Positions 50,714 through 62,144 of a stretch of DNA of 64,000 bases are shown here, piece by piece (position 1 is the first letter of the stretch; the number at the start of each line of letters is the position of its first letter). This DNA comes from Rhypophila decipiens. Its lineage: Eukaryota > Ascomycota > Sordariomycetes > Sordariales > Naviculisporaceae. The DNA is taken from positions 62,001 through 126,000 of the forward strand of contig MU858094.1 in the NCBI GenBank assembly GCA_033297075.1, given 5' to 3'. The position numbers and the translations under genes are program-made. Below the pieces are notes generated by a model. That model saw only the letters and a program-made list of their open reading frames with translations, ran no database searches and was not told the DNA's origin.

Positions 50714-53700
50714 TCACTCGCTTTTGGCCTCTGTTGTGCCTGGCGTGGTAGCAGCCTCTTCTGTCGTCTTCGCCTCTGTTATTCCTGACGTGGTAGCAGG
50801 CTCATCGGCCTTTTTCGCCTCCTCTGTTGTGACCGACGTGGTAGGAGGCTCCTCGGCCTTATTCGCCTCCTCCGACTTGTCACCCCCGTCGCTCTGTGGT
50901 TTCTCCTGGAACGTGAATGCATCTGACAGGTTCACGGCCAGGAACGTCTTTGGTAATTTCACCCTATACAGCAGAATAACAACGCATGAGTATGGCGGAT
51001 CCTCTAGGAGGGGGGCCAGGAACGACGGTGGAGTGACATGACTTACTGATGGAACTTGGCTCGTAATGTTTCAATCACAAACATCCAGTCTGCATGGGCT
51101 GTCAGGCTCCGACGGGGGGCACAGCCAATACAGTGCTTGCTGTCTAGCTGGACATCAAGCGGATCAAAGACATGGCATCCCGGGCTTATTGTGATCTTGA
51201 TACTATAGTTGAACACAGGGTTGCCGTCGGCATCCGTCGGGGGGTCGGCGGGCATCTCGTAGAGCTCAAACGAGATCTGCGAGAGGTAGTCAAGCTCTGG
51301 GATGGTGGCCCGCTTGATCTTAGTCTCCAGGCCACCCTCGAGAATGCAGTTGAGCAGGGTGTAAATGTGCGATTCTTTGGTGAAGTAGATGAAGGACTGC
51401 CCTTCCTCCGACGCCTGCATCTCCTCGAGGTCCTGGACGATCTCCTTCAAGAGCGGAAGGGTTGTCAAAAGGCCGATTTCGAGCTATAACAAAGGTAAGT
51501 AAAGGGACGCCTCAAACCAGCCAATACATGATGCCATCTTTTGCTTACTTTTTCGCTGTCTGATATGCCATATTCTTGAGGACAGATGAAATCGAACAAG
51601 ACTTTGGCGAGCTGATAAAGCTCGCGCAGAGGCTCGAAACGGGCATCTGTCTTGGCCTTGGTCTGGCTATTACCCCTGTGGAGGTGGAAATACTTTTCGG
51701 GCAGCTCTGCCTCCCCACCAGTCCTCGGACCGGTCAAGAATGACCGCCGACGGAATATTCGCCTCACGGATTTGCCCTTCTCCTCGATTCGTTCCGAAAG
51801 AGCAGGGGAGCGCTCAGATCTTGAATCTTCAGACACCTTACGGCTTGCGGCTGCGTCATCAGCTTCCTTTGCAGCAGACGTCGAGGTCGAGGCTGACTTG
51901 TTCTCTTTGCCGTTTGTAGGCACTCCGTACTCCTCTTCGAGCATGGTCTTTGGTGGCGTAAAGACCCATTCGAGGAATTGCCGGTTGTGAAGGGCGTCGA
52001 ATTTCATCGTGTCGTACAATTCGGAAATCTTGCTCGGGTCGACCTTTTCTCCATCGCAGAACTCGGCAAACAACTTCTCCCAGCGCTCCCTGAACAGCTC
52101 CGCATCCTCTCCACAGCACCATCGGGCTTGGATGCTATTAACTGCATTGGCTTGCGACAGCGAGCCATGCGAACCCGACGAGGACAGCGTACCTGGTCCG
52201 GATTCTCCAGACACCTTCTCGGAACTCGGGTTGTTGATGGCGTTGAGCGAGTTGACAGCACCACTGTACAGTTTGCTGTAGTTGTGCTGCATCACCTTGC
52301 GGTGGAAATTCATGAGCTGGACGACACGTGTCTGCACCTCTGCTGGCTCGGGCATGTTATCAGGCCAGGCGAATTGCGGAGGACGCTCATTGCCCTTGCG
52401 AAGAAGCCCCTTAAGCTTCTTCTTGACCTTGTCCATTTCATCCTTGGCAGCATTCGAGTCGTCTAGCAAGTCCTTCCGAATGGTTATAAAATCGGCCGGA
52501 ATGTCGCTCTTGTTCAGGAAGCTCGCCGCCCATATCTGAGCGCTCGTCACCACGCGACGCTCGCTGCTGCTGTAGACGTGTACCTCCTCAAGCACCTCGC
52601 GATTCATGAGACCAAGATCACTACGCATGCTCTCTCCCAGTTCCTGGGCTTGGTAACGCGCTGAGTGTGTAGGCTCGCCGCCCCATTTGACGATCAGCTG
52701 CAGTTTGTCCAGGACCAGACTTTCCTCAGCTGCCGTGAACTTGGACATTGTTACACCAGAGAGCGAATCATGCCGCCTGGGAACATTGCGCCGCTTTCCA
52801 CCATCCGCAGCGTTCTTGTCTTCCTTTGGATCCTTATCCGGAACTTCTTCCTTGGGCAGTTCCTCCTCCACCGTCTTCAATTCGGGCGATTTCTTCCGGA
52901 ACATGGGTTTTATTTGCACCTTTGTTCCAGCCCAACCACCCTTTTTGACGAGCACATTGCGCAACGCTTTCAGCTTTCCACGGTCTTCGATGCCGGCCTT
53001 CATAGCCACGTCGACAGCTTCAAGGACGCTTGCCAAGGCAGCCTCACCAATCAAGAGCACTTCTTCTTGGTGGCCCTTGAGGAGTTCAATGAAGGGTTCC
53101 GTGTGGAACGTAAACTTGTACTTTTGCTTCGGTGTCCGGTCTGCATGCCGAATGACCGACACCACCCCCTTGAGCTTCCAGCTAGGCTTGGGAGGCGGAG
53201 GTGGCGGCGTCTCTTCGTGGTCTTGGGAAGAAGTGACCACATCGTCTGGCAAAAGTGCAGTTGCAGGAAGCGTCGCAGTGGCTGAGGATTGCATAGCCTC
53301 CATGAACGACGACAAGTGAGGACTGGCCGGTATGCTTCCTGCTTTGGGCGTCACAGACACGTCGGACTTGACCTGGCCTTGACTCTCCATTTGAGCCTCG
53401 ACTGATTTCTGTAGTTGGACAGCTTGTTTTTCCAGACTTGTTTTACCCTGAGTAGCGACAAGTACAGCCAGCTCTTTATCCTTGCAGACCTGGGCTGCAC
53501 GTGCCGTCATAGGGTCGACGTCAGACAAGGCCGGCGAAGGCATGGGAGGCGTCAAGCCCTCTCTCCGCAACTTCTCCTTGATGAACATGTCCTTGAGGAT
53601 ATTTGCACAATGGTCATAGTAATCGTCATTGTCCTTGACGAAACTCCACCCATTCACATCAATAACATAGCTCTTGCCACCCGCCCGTAGGAAGTCGAAG

Positions 53701-56184
53701 CCACAGACGCGCTGCCCAAAGGTAGTGCTGATCTTGCTGGCAATCTCCTTTTCCTCGGCGCTCAGAGCCGTCACATATCGGACTTCTTTGCCGTGCGTGT
53801 TACGACGAACAACTCCGTCGACGACAGGTGACTTTCTGGTCTCAGCATGACAGTAGCTAGGCCCTACAGTGTAGGCCTTGACGTCCTCGGCATTATCGAC
53901 TTGCATGAACTTTTCGTAGATGAAACTCTCCTCGGGTTGAGTGATGCAACGCGGAATCGTCAAGTCTTCGACATATTCGCTGCTCTTGTTACCGATCTTG
54001 CGGAACAGTTTTCGAGCTCCACCACCGGCCGAAGAGGGGAAGTAGATGATGATGTTGTGGTCCTCGCCGCTGGTGGGCTTTTCGACGAAAGGCTTCTTGA
54101 TCAGTGTTCCATCCACCGACAGAATATCGCCGTTGTCCAGCAACTCGACCTTGCGTGGGGTTGTGGCATTGATGTGCTCGGGGCTTGTATCGGTAGGCTC
54201 AAAGACAACACCACTGACATCCTTAATAAGCTTCGCAGCTTCAGGGGTAAGTAGCCGAGGACCACCGTCACGGTTCACCTCGATACGCTGTGGGGTTGGG
54301 ACACCGATACGATCCAAAAGTCGAAGACACAGGCGACGGTCCCAGAGGATCTTTTGCATGGGAACATCGTTCACACAAAAGGGCTTCCGAGCTTTGACAT
54401 AGGCGATGGCCTTTTCGAGCGGAAACCCGTCCGAGTAAAAGGATATAAGGTAGTCACTAGAAAGAGAGTAAACAACTGGCTGTTAGTATATCCGACTCGA
54501 CACAAGATGGGATGGAATTGTTTGGACAGTGACTTGCCAAATAGGCCAATTTTCGATCTCTATTTCCACATGTTAGCAATGATGCCAAACAGGATGGGAA
54601 TGACACAGCAAAGTGGACGAACTCACCTTCATCGAGAATAACCTTGTCTCCAAAGACACGGACGTCGAACTCGCGGTTCTGGATCAATCGATTCAAGATA
54701 TTTCTGCTGGGCTTGCTTCTCGCTTTCACATCTAACGCGCACACGCCAATGACACCCCAGGGTGCCGGCTTCAACTCTTCCTTCTCAGCCCGATGAGGCA
54801 CCACCCGATCTCCACTAGGACTGTGGCTGCTTGTCGCAGTGCTCCCGCTGAACCGACGCTTAGCCCTACTGCGAGACCTAGTCGGGGGATGGGGTCGAGG
54901 CGTCGGAGTGGCAGCAGAAGCCGCAGTGGCGGCTGGCGGTTGAGGCGCTGTACTGCTCCTCTTGATGATATCATTCAGGTGGTGGACAGGGGGCTCACGA
55001 GGTGCAAGCTGGTGGGTTCCCTGTGACGGCTGACTGGCCGTGGTAATCGTCATATTGGACACGCTCGCCTCGGGTTGCGACGTGGCCGGGCCCTTGGACC
55101 CTCCGGAAGATGAAGCCATGAGGCCCGAAGCCGAGCGGTGCGAAACGGACACTCCCCCGGCGCTGCTGTTGTTATCACTACCGTTGGCGGATGCTGCCGA
55201 GCTTGGTACTCCTCCACGTGCGGAAGCCAGACTGTACATGGAGCTGACGCTCACTCGCTTGCTGGCGTCGGCGTCTCCCGAGTTGGTTGCCGAAGTCAAA
55301 GAAGAGCGGCCACTGGTGATCAAGGCAGGCTCGGGAAGAGAACGATGGTTGGAGGGAATATCGATCCCGGTGGCTGTGCCGGGTAGCAATCGCGGCGTTT
55401 CGAAGTCTTCTAGATCGGCCTGGGTCGTCTCGATGGCAAAGTCTCGGTGCGAGAATGGAGCTGGGGCGGCGGAAACGGGTCCACCGAGAAAGTCGCTATA
55501 TCCCTGCGAGCCCTTGAGAAGGCCAAGCTCTTCTCTCCAGGTCTCCGAGTTGGACGAGCTCCGGCGACTGTGCAACGTCAGGGACGACCGGTGACTCCGT
55601 ATACTGTGCAACGAGCCCTGGTGGTGGTGCTGGTGTTGGTGCTGAGGTAACGAGATGGGCGGGGGTTTCGAGATGCTGCTCCGTTCGACGTGAGTATCTG
55701 TAGTTCCAGCCTCTGCATGCCTACTCTTGCGGCCCGTGAGATGGCTCAGAATGGAAGAGGTTGCTGCTGAAAGACTGTGCGAGTGGGAATGCGAGACGGA
55801 TCGCTGCGTCTTGGGTTTGGGATGGGAAGTGATGCTCGAAGTGTTTATTGTTGCGAATGCTGTCGATGTGACTGTTGCCGAGTTAGAGATGGGCTGCCGT
55901 GGGTGAGAGGTCAAACTAGGAGCATGGCCCTGTTGCTGCTGCTGTGCCTGTGCCAGTGTTGGTGTTTGTGTCTGGGGACTCGGTTGTGTCTGTGCCTGAC
56001 TCTGAGCCGGTTTCGTGCTCTCGGGAATATTTTGAGGCGACTGCGATTGAGGTTGACCCATGGAAGGACCGCCGCTGTCAGCAGGCTTCGGGCCAGAGCT
56101 AGGTTGGCCGGAAGGCGCCTCCATCGTCTCCAATGTCCCTGGGTTCGACCGTTCTAGATCCCGGGTTAGGTTCTTACTTGTCAT
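50714..56184 (-). CDS. VIP1: Bifunctional inositol hexakisphosphate/diphosphoinositol kinase VIP1/Asp1
   Basis: PPIP5K makes 1-diphosphoinositol pyrophosphates with its N-terminal kinase and removes them with its C-terminal phosphatase-like domain; it signals phosphate state and shapes the cytoskeleton. Five exons: 56184-54627, 54559-54538 (22 nt), 54456-51549, 51483-51047 and 50963-50714; 1724 residues. Splicing gives DEGEIENWPIC or an equivalent, then [20 protein letters not shown], the family signature. Residues 1 to about 470 are Ser/Gln/Pro-rich and disordered. The ATP-grasp kinase (about 475-830) has [19 protein letters not shown] and metal-binding [14 protein letters not shown]. The histidine-phosphatase part starts at [16 protein letters not shown] and includes [20 protein letters not shown]; the last core block is [19 protein letters not shown]. 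The tail has about three degenerate Glu/Lys/Thr-rich repeats. Intron 2 has a GC donor. Divergent from UTP21. Confidence 0.95.
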
Positions 56185-57223
56185 CTGGAAGCGAACAAAG
56201 AGCGGGAGCTAGGGAGGCTTGAACTCTATACCGTTATAGGAAAGAAGCTTCCTTCGTGTAAATGCAGTAAAAGTCAAAAGTACCTTCTCAATGCCAATTA
56301 ACCTAGGTTAAAACACTTTTACACGGAAAAGACGGTCAAGAATCGAAGGAATGAGCGGTGGAAAAGAGGAAGTTTACTGTCGTGGCAAAAGGCGGCAGGT
56401 ATTTTACTTCCTTCCCCTGCTTCCAAGGAACTGGTAAGACCTCGGATGGTGGTAGCGGCACACAGGAACGGGCTAGTGATCTGACGGGTCCAGGAAGGTT
56501 AAAAAGTAGACAAAAGCCCGGCAATTGATGTGATATCTTGGCCCTATACGAACAGCGTAAAGAATAAAATTGTGCTCAGTTGTAGAGAGTCGGTTGGGTA
56601 AGGAAGGTTGCAGCTCAAGACCTTTTTGGGCCATTGATGTCACCAAGTCATTGGGTGGAGGGGCATCCGTTTTTGATCACTGGAACTAATTAATTACACG
56701 TGTTGGCTGAACCGCTTCCGCTATCACGACCCGGACCCAGAGCCAGGAACGAGATGGGGCTCCGGTCAGCGGGTAGAGTGCTGCTGCTTGATGTTTTGGT
56801 GCCGACTGGAAAGTGGGAAGCTGCTATGTGCCTGGCTGTATGTACCACAAGGAGCTGGTTTGGCGGGGCAATCTCTGTGACCTCATCCAAATACCGAAAT
56901 TGTATTGGTGGCAGAAGCTGAACCTTGCGATGCCGGCTCGGAGGGAAAGAGGTCGCGTGCCCTTTTGCCCCTTGCTGCATACTGAACCCCCCTGGTAATT
57001 CATTCCTATTCGATCACTGCGCTTTTTTCCAGTGTCCAACTCGCTAGCTTTGCAGCTGAAGAGTAGTTTGCGGCGATAAGAGGAGGTCAAGAGGTCTTGT
57101 CTTGAAAGGCGGTCAGAAGTTGCGGGACCCCACTCAAGGAGTTGAATCGGTGAACATTGACAGCGGGTCTCGATGACACATGCCCAAGACGTCAACGGTC
57201 GCACCGCCACAGGCCGTTGTTTG
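56185..57223. promoter_or_regulatory. Divergent promoter region of VIP1 and UTP21
   Basis: About 1 kb; together with the element that follows and 236 bp of single-copy DNA it makes up the 1.6 kb between the two start codons. No coding sequence recognised. Confidence 0.5.
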
Positions 57224-57537
57224 CCCCGCCGCTAAAACCACTGTATACTTGGCTAAAACCACCGTCTTGGCCTTCAATCTGGTGTCCCAAGGCTAATTAC
57301 AATTAGATACCTCGACTAACCCGAATAAATACCTTGACTAACCCGAATAAATACCTTGACTAGTTCGAATAAATAAATACCTTAACTAGCTCGAATAAAT
57401 ACGTTAACTAGCTGGAATAAATGCCTTTAACTTGCTCGAATAAATACAATAAATACCTTGACTAGCTCGAATAATTGCCTTAACAAGCTCGAATAAATGC
57501 CTAGACTGAAGGCCAGACGGTGGTTTTAGCGGCGGCG
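57224..57537 (+). mobile_element. MITE-like element, copy 1: terminal inverted repeats around a minisatellite
   Basis: The right end (57517-57537) reads ACGGTGGTTTTAGCGGCG plus GCG; its reverse complement matches the left end (57224-57244) at 19 of 21 positions. A second left-end copy, GCTAAAACCACCGTCTTGG at 57252, continues into CCTTCAATCT and matches the inner side of the right end (AGACTGAAGGCCAGACGG), giving an inner inverted repeat of about 28 bp. So the left end seems duplicated or nested. Between the ends lie about eight tandem units. There is no coding capacity and no convincing target-site duplication. It lies in the UTP21/VIP1 divergent promoter. Confidence 0.75.
57304..57500 (+). 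repeat. 22-23 bp minisatellite, about 8 units (copy 1)
   Basis: Unit pattern ACCTTAACTAGCTCG followed by AATAAAT, 22-23 bp, with variation mainly in CTAACCC/CTAGCTC/CTAGTTC and one short AATAAAT duplication. Units 1-2 differ from 4-8, so the array is older or more diverged than copy 2. Confidence 0.9.
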
Positions 57538-57773
57538 TTGACTTGCGCAGCGGCGTAGTCTCCGCGACGTGTGTGGCTGACCAGACTTGCCTTATCGATT
57601 GGGGAATGGGGGAAAAAAGTTGCGGCCCACTTCAGTCATGATGGACAAGGATGGGCGGACAAGGCTGGCAAAAACTTTCAACACGCGCGAATCTGCATCG
57701 AAGATTGTGACCATTGGGTTTTATAGAGCAGTTCTTGTCACCTCAGAGCTTCCGAGAAGCTGAAACTGACAGA

Positions 57774-60700
57774 ATGCCTCACTCAGAGCTCGAGCTCCAT
57801 TCGACCAAGCGTCAAAAACGAGATGTCACCGTCGCAAAGCCTACAAATGCCAGCGCAAAAAGAGGTTCTGCGATTTTTGCGCCCTTCAGGGTACGGATTC
57901 CAGACCAGTTGACAGCAAACCTCGAGTATTACTGACCTCCTTTTAGACAATTGGTCTAGTCTCTCCCACAAATGTTCCATTCTCCTCGATACCGCTCGGC
58001 AAGACTACCTTCCAAATCACCACCTCGGTCGGCCGCTCCCTCCAGACCTACGATCTAAAGCGCGGTCTCAATCTCGTCTTCGTTACCCGCCCACAAACAC
58101 CCGCCGATATCACGGCGACCTATCCTTGGAAGGAAAAGGTTTTGGCTGCTTGGGGAGATGCGCGCAAAGGCGAGTCGCAGGGTCTATGGTCCTTTCAGCG
58201 CGGCAAGAAGGCTGCCGAATTAATTCTTCCTACCGACCTGGACCAGCCCATCAAGCAGATTCTGGTCTTCGGTAACTGGATTGTTGCCTGCGCATTGACG
58301 AGGATCGAGATTTTCAAGTCGAACACCCTGGAACATTACACGACCATCTTCTCCGTCTCGTCGAAAAAGGGGGACAATGAACTCACAGGCGGTGTTTGCC
58401 ACATGCCTACGTTTCTGAACAAGATCTTCGTTGGTCGCAAGAACGGTTGGATCGAGATATGGAATATCAGCACGGGAAAACTAATCTACACAATTGTTCC
58501 GCCCGCGCCGAACTGCGGCGCCGTCACTTGCCTTCAGTCCACGCCCGCCCCGGAGCTGCTCGCTGTGGCATACTCGGAGGGTCCTCTTATTATCCAAAAC
58601 ATTGTTACCGACCACCCAGCGCTCATACTAAATGCCGGAACCCCGGACGCGCCTGTAACGAGCATATCATTCCGAAGCGACGGACGAGGCGCAGGCCAGG
58701 ATGGGCGGAAAGATGGCGTTATGGCGACAGCGACAAGTGTGAGTGGAGATGTCACCTTTTGGGATCTCAACAAAGGCGGGAGGATAATGGGTGTTTTACG
58801 CAGTGCCCATAACCCACCATCCAATACTGGCTCAGCTACCGTCCGTGGTGGCATCAGCAAGATCGAATTTCTCCCTGGACAGCCTGTCATCATGACGAGC
58901 GGACTGGACAACTCGCTCAAATCTTGGATTTTCGACGAGACACCGTTCTCCCCGGTGCCGCGTATCTTGCACCAGCGAAGCGGTCATGCTGCACCAGTCA
59001 ACTGCCTCCAATTTCTGCCATCGGACTTTGATGGCGCCGAGGCCGGAAACAAGTGGTTACTCAGTGGTGGCCAGGATAGAAGTCTATGGGGTTGGAGTCT
59101 GCGGCGTGATGGTCAGAGCACCGAACTCAGTCAGGGCAACATTCGCAAAAAGGCTAAGAAGATTGGAATCCTCGCGAGCACCGCTCTTGGCCACGGCCCA
59201 ACCACAACATTGGACGACCTCAAAGCCCCAGAGATTACATGCATTGCCTCTTCTCTCAACCGAGATGGTGGCATTGGTGCCATGCCAGGAAAGCAGCCCA
59301 TTTGGGACAAGGGCAATGACAAGAGCAGGCCCTCGAATGCTGTGCTGAGCGGCATGACAGGATGGGAAAGTGTTGTCACAGCCCACAAGAATGATCCCTG
59401 GGCGCGGACCTGGTTCTGGGGCCGCAAACGAGCCGGTCGCTGGGCGTTCAAGACGGGTGATGGGACCGATGTCTCGACAGTTGCGATTTCTCCTTGCGGC
59501 ACATTCGCCCTCGTGGGCTCTGTGGGTGGTAGTTTGGATATGTTTAACCTCCAATCAGGTCAGCACCGCCAGCGTTTCCCATCTAGACTGACGCCCGCAC
59601 AGGAGCGGCTGGTGAAACTGCAGCACGCAAAATCACTGGACAAAGTAAACAAGTTCCAGGCACACTCCAAGAAGTACTTTGCGCCCGGTTCGGGTAGGCA
59701 CTCGGGGGCAGTGACGGGTATCGTTGTCGACTCGCTGAATAAGACCGTCATCTCTTGTTCACTGGACGGAACCATCAAATTCTGGGATTTTTCCACTGGC
59801 AATCTGGTCGACGAGATTGACTGGGCCCCCATGACGCGCATCACAGCCTGCCGCTACCACCCCGGCAATGACCTGATCGCCTTCGCATGCGACGACCATT
59901 CCATCCGAGTAGTCGATATCGAGACCAAAAACACAATCAGAGAACTCTGGGGATGCCGCGACACAATCAATGATTTCTGCTTCTCCGACGATGGGCGGTG
60001 GATCGTAGCCGCGTCGCAGGATGCGGTAGTCCGGGTCTGGGATCTCCCCACGAGCCATCTGATCGATGCTTTCAGGCTGGAAAAACCCTGCACTGCTCTG
60101 GCCTTCTCCTCGACGGGCGAATACCTCGCTGGAACGACTGCCGGCGAGCTGGGCGTACACATCTGGACCAATAGGTCGCTCTTCAAGCACGTGCCCACGA
60201 GACAGATCTCCGAGAAAGAGATTGCTCAGATGTCTGCCCCCACTGCATCGGGCGAAGGTGCCGTGGGACTTGTTGACGCTGCGTTTGACGACGAATCGGC
60301 GCCTGAGGACGAGGAGGGTGTGCTTTCTGCACCGGTGGTTGACCAGCTCAGCAAGGAGATGGTGACGCTTAGCTTGGTCCCAAGGAGTAAATGGCAGACG
60401 TTGTTGCATATTGATCTTATCAAGCAGAGGAATAAACCAAAGGAGGCACCGAAGGCTCCTGAGAAGGCGCCCTTTTTCCTGCCTCAGGTCGGTGGAGGGG
60501 CGAATAATGCTCTTGCCAAGATTGGAGAGGATGCCACGAAGAAGGAGGATGAAGGGGCTTTGGTGTCCCGGATTACACAACTTGAGAGGTCACGGGCTGA
60601 ACAAGCTTTTACGGGCCGGTTACTGGCTGGTGCTGCGACTGGGGATTGTAAGTTTCTTTCACCCTTCAACCGACTAACCAGCCTATTTGGGACAAGTCAA

Positions 60701-61061
60701 CTAACCCACCTTTCTGATAGACAACGAGTTCATCGAATACCTAAAGTCACTATCCCCCTCAACAGCAGATCTCGAACTCCGCTCCCTGGCAGTAGGCGAC
60801 GAAGACGAGTCTCAAAACGAGCTCCTCCATTTCATCCACGCCCTGACGAGCAGACTCCAACAGCGGAGGGACTACGAGCTCGTACAAGCTTGGATGGCTG
60901 TCTTTTTGAAGTTACATTTCGATGTTGTGCTTGCTAGTCCAACGCTTATGAATGCCCTACGGGTATGGAAGGAACATGAGGACAAGGAGAAGAAGAGGTT
61001 GGATGATTTGGTGGGTTATTGTGGTGGTGTTATTGGGTTTTTGAGGAGCCCTAGGACTTAG
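57774..61061 (+). CDS. UTP21: U3 snoRNA-associated protein Utp21 (WDR36), SSU processome WD40 protein
   Basis: Utp21 belongs to the UTP-B subcomplex of the small-subunit processome and is needed for 18S rRNA maturation in the nucleolus. Three exons: 57774-57890, 57947-60647 and 60721-61061; 1052 residues. Splicing joins GSAIFAPFR to TIGLVSPTNVPFSSIPLGK and ATGD to YNEFIEYLKSL. Two WD40 propellers fill residues about 40-710, with typical blades such as SCSLDGTIKFWDFSTG, DDHSIRVVDIETKNTIRELW and AASQDAVVRVWDLPTSHLID. The family block HKNDPWARTWFWGRKRAGRW is in the middle. The Utp21-specific C-terminal domain starts near KWQTLLHIDLIKQRNKPKEA and runs through LQQRRDYELVQAWMAVFLKL to the end. Start ATG 57774; a frame open upstream has no ATG. 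The gene lies between the two inverted-repeat/minisatellite elements. Confidence 0.96.
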
Positions 61062-61160
61062 AGAATCCTACGACGGTAGTACGTACTTGGGTTACCTGGG
61101 TTCGATGTAGGAGTCAAAAGACAAGAAGAAAGAGCAATGTGATTTTTTCCCCTTTTGGAG

Positions 61161-61587
61161 CGCCGCCGCTAAAACCACCGTCATGACCAGCCTGAATAAA
61201 TCCCTTAACTAACTCGAATAAATACCTCGACTAGCTCGAATAAATACCTGTAACTACCTCGAATAAATACCTGTAACTACCTCGAATAAATACCTGTAAC
61301 TACCTCGAATAAATACCTGTAACTACCTCGAATAAATGCCTTAACTAGTTGAAATAAATACTTTTACTAGCTTAAATAAATACCTTTAACTACCTCGAAT
61401 AAATGTCTTAACTAGCTTAGATAAATACTTTAACTGTTTCGAATAAATGCCTTAACTAGCTCGAATATATGCCTCGACTGGTTCGAATAAATGCTTTAAC
61501 TGGCTCGCGCCTGGTTCGAATAAAGGCCTTCGACTGGCTCGAATAAATGCCTAGATTGAAGGCCATACGGTGGTTTTAGCGGCGGCG
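61161..61587 (+). mobile_element. MITE-like element, copy 2: perfect 21-bp terminal inverted repeats around a minisatellite
   Basis: The left end 61161-61181 (CGCCGCCGCTAAAACCACC plus GT) is the exact reverse complement of the right end 61567-61587. The inner right side ATTGAAGGCCAT matches copy 1. Orientation is the same as copy 1, and the element starts 100 bp after the UTP21 stop codon. No coding capacity; flanks (TTTTGGAG and AAAATAG) show no clear target-site duplication. Confidence 0.78.
61190..61550 (+). repeat. 22-23 bp minisatellite, 16 units (copy 2)
   Basis: Sixteen units by eye, four of them consecutive and identical (ACCTGTAACTACCTCG then AATAAAT), the others diverged, one with a 10-bp insertion near 61505. 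Almost every unit has AATAAA on the plus strand, in the 3' flank of UTP21, where it could act as poly(A) signal. Confidence 0.9.
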
Positions 61588-62144
61588 AAAATAGATGCTG
61601 TTCGAGCTGTGTTGTGGATGAGATATTGAATGATATACTACCTGTCTGCCTGGTATGTTTTGTCCTATAATATTTTATTCTTTTATGCTGTTGAGGAAAA
61701 ACTTGTGACTGGATTCAGATGGTTTTTTTTGTTTCATATATGTTCGTTTTCATCCTGATATCAAGACTTGAATACATCTTGGACTGCAAATGTAATGTCT
61801 CATCTACGATGATGAGCAATAAAGTGGTAGTGGAGAGATGGGCGTTGAGGCATGGGTTAGATTGAATCATATATGTATCTATATGAGGACAAGCTAGACA
61901 TGAAATATCAAGGTAGCTATAGATGTCTAGATACTCATCCCTACGTGAATCCTGAATCCCATTGCCATTCCCATTTTTACTGTCCGTATTCCAAAGACCA
62001 AGGGGCCGCCCTGTTGGTTGGCCAGATTTGTTTATCCCCATATTTATCGAGTCAGATAAATTATTATCCTATGATGTTATGAGGACAACTACAAATTAAC
62101 CAATAACATGTCAATGCTTACACCAGGGTGGCAGAATTTGGCTA
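61588..62144. other. Convergent intergenic region between UTP21 and the permease
   Basis: This AT-rich 557-bp stretch has no recognised gene. It holds the 3'UTR of the permease. Confidence 0.5.

Noticed and set aside
52665..53319. Two overlapping plus-strand frames of about 206-210 codons
   Set aside because: Antisense to the VIP1 exon 3 coding sequence; low-complexity Ser/Arg products and no splice or start support.
59759..60580. 273-codon open frame on the minus strand
   Set aside because: It lies wholly inside UTP21 exon 2, with no family features; a shadow of codon bias.
57304..61550. Regular spaced repeats read as a CRISPR array
   Set aside because: Units are directly adjacent with no unique spacers, and this is a eukaryotic genome.
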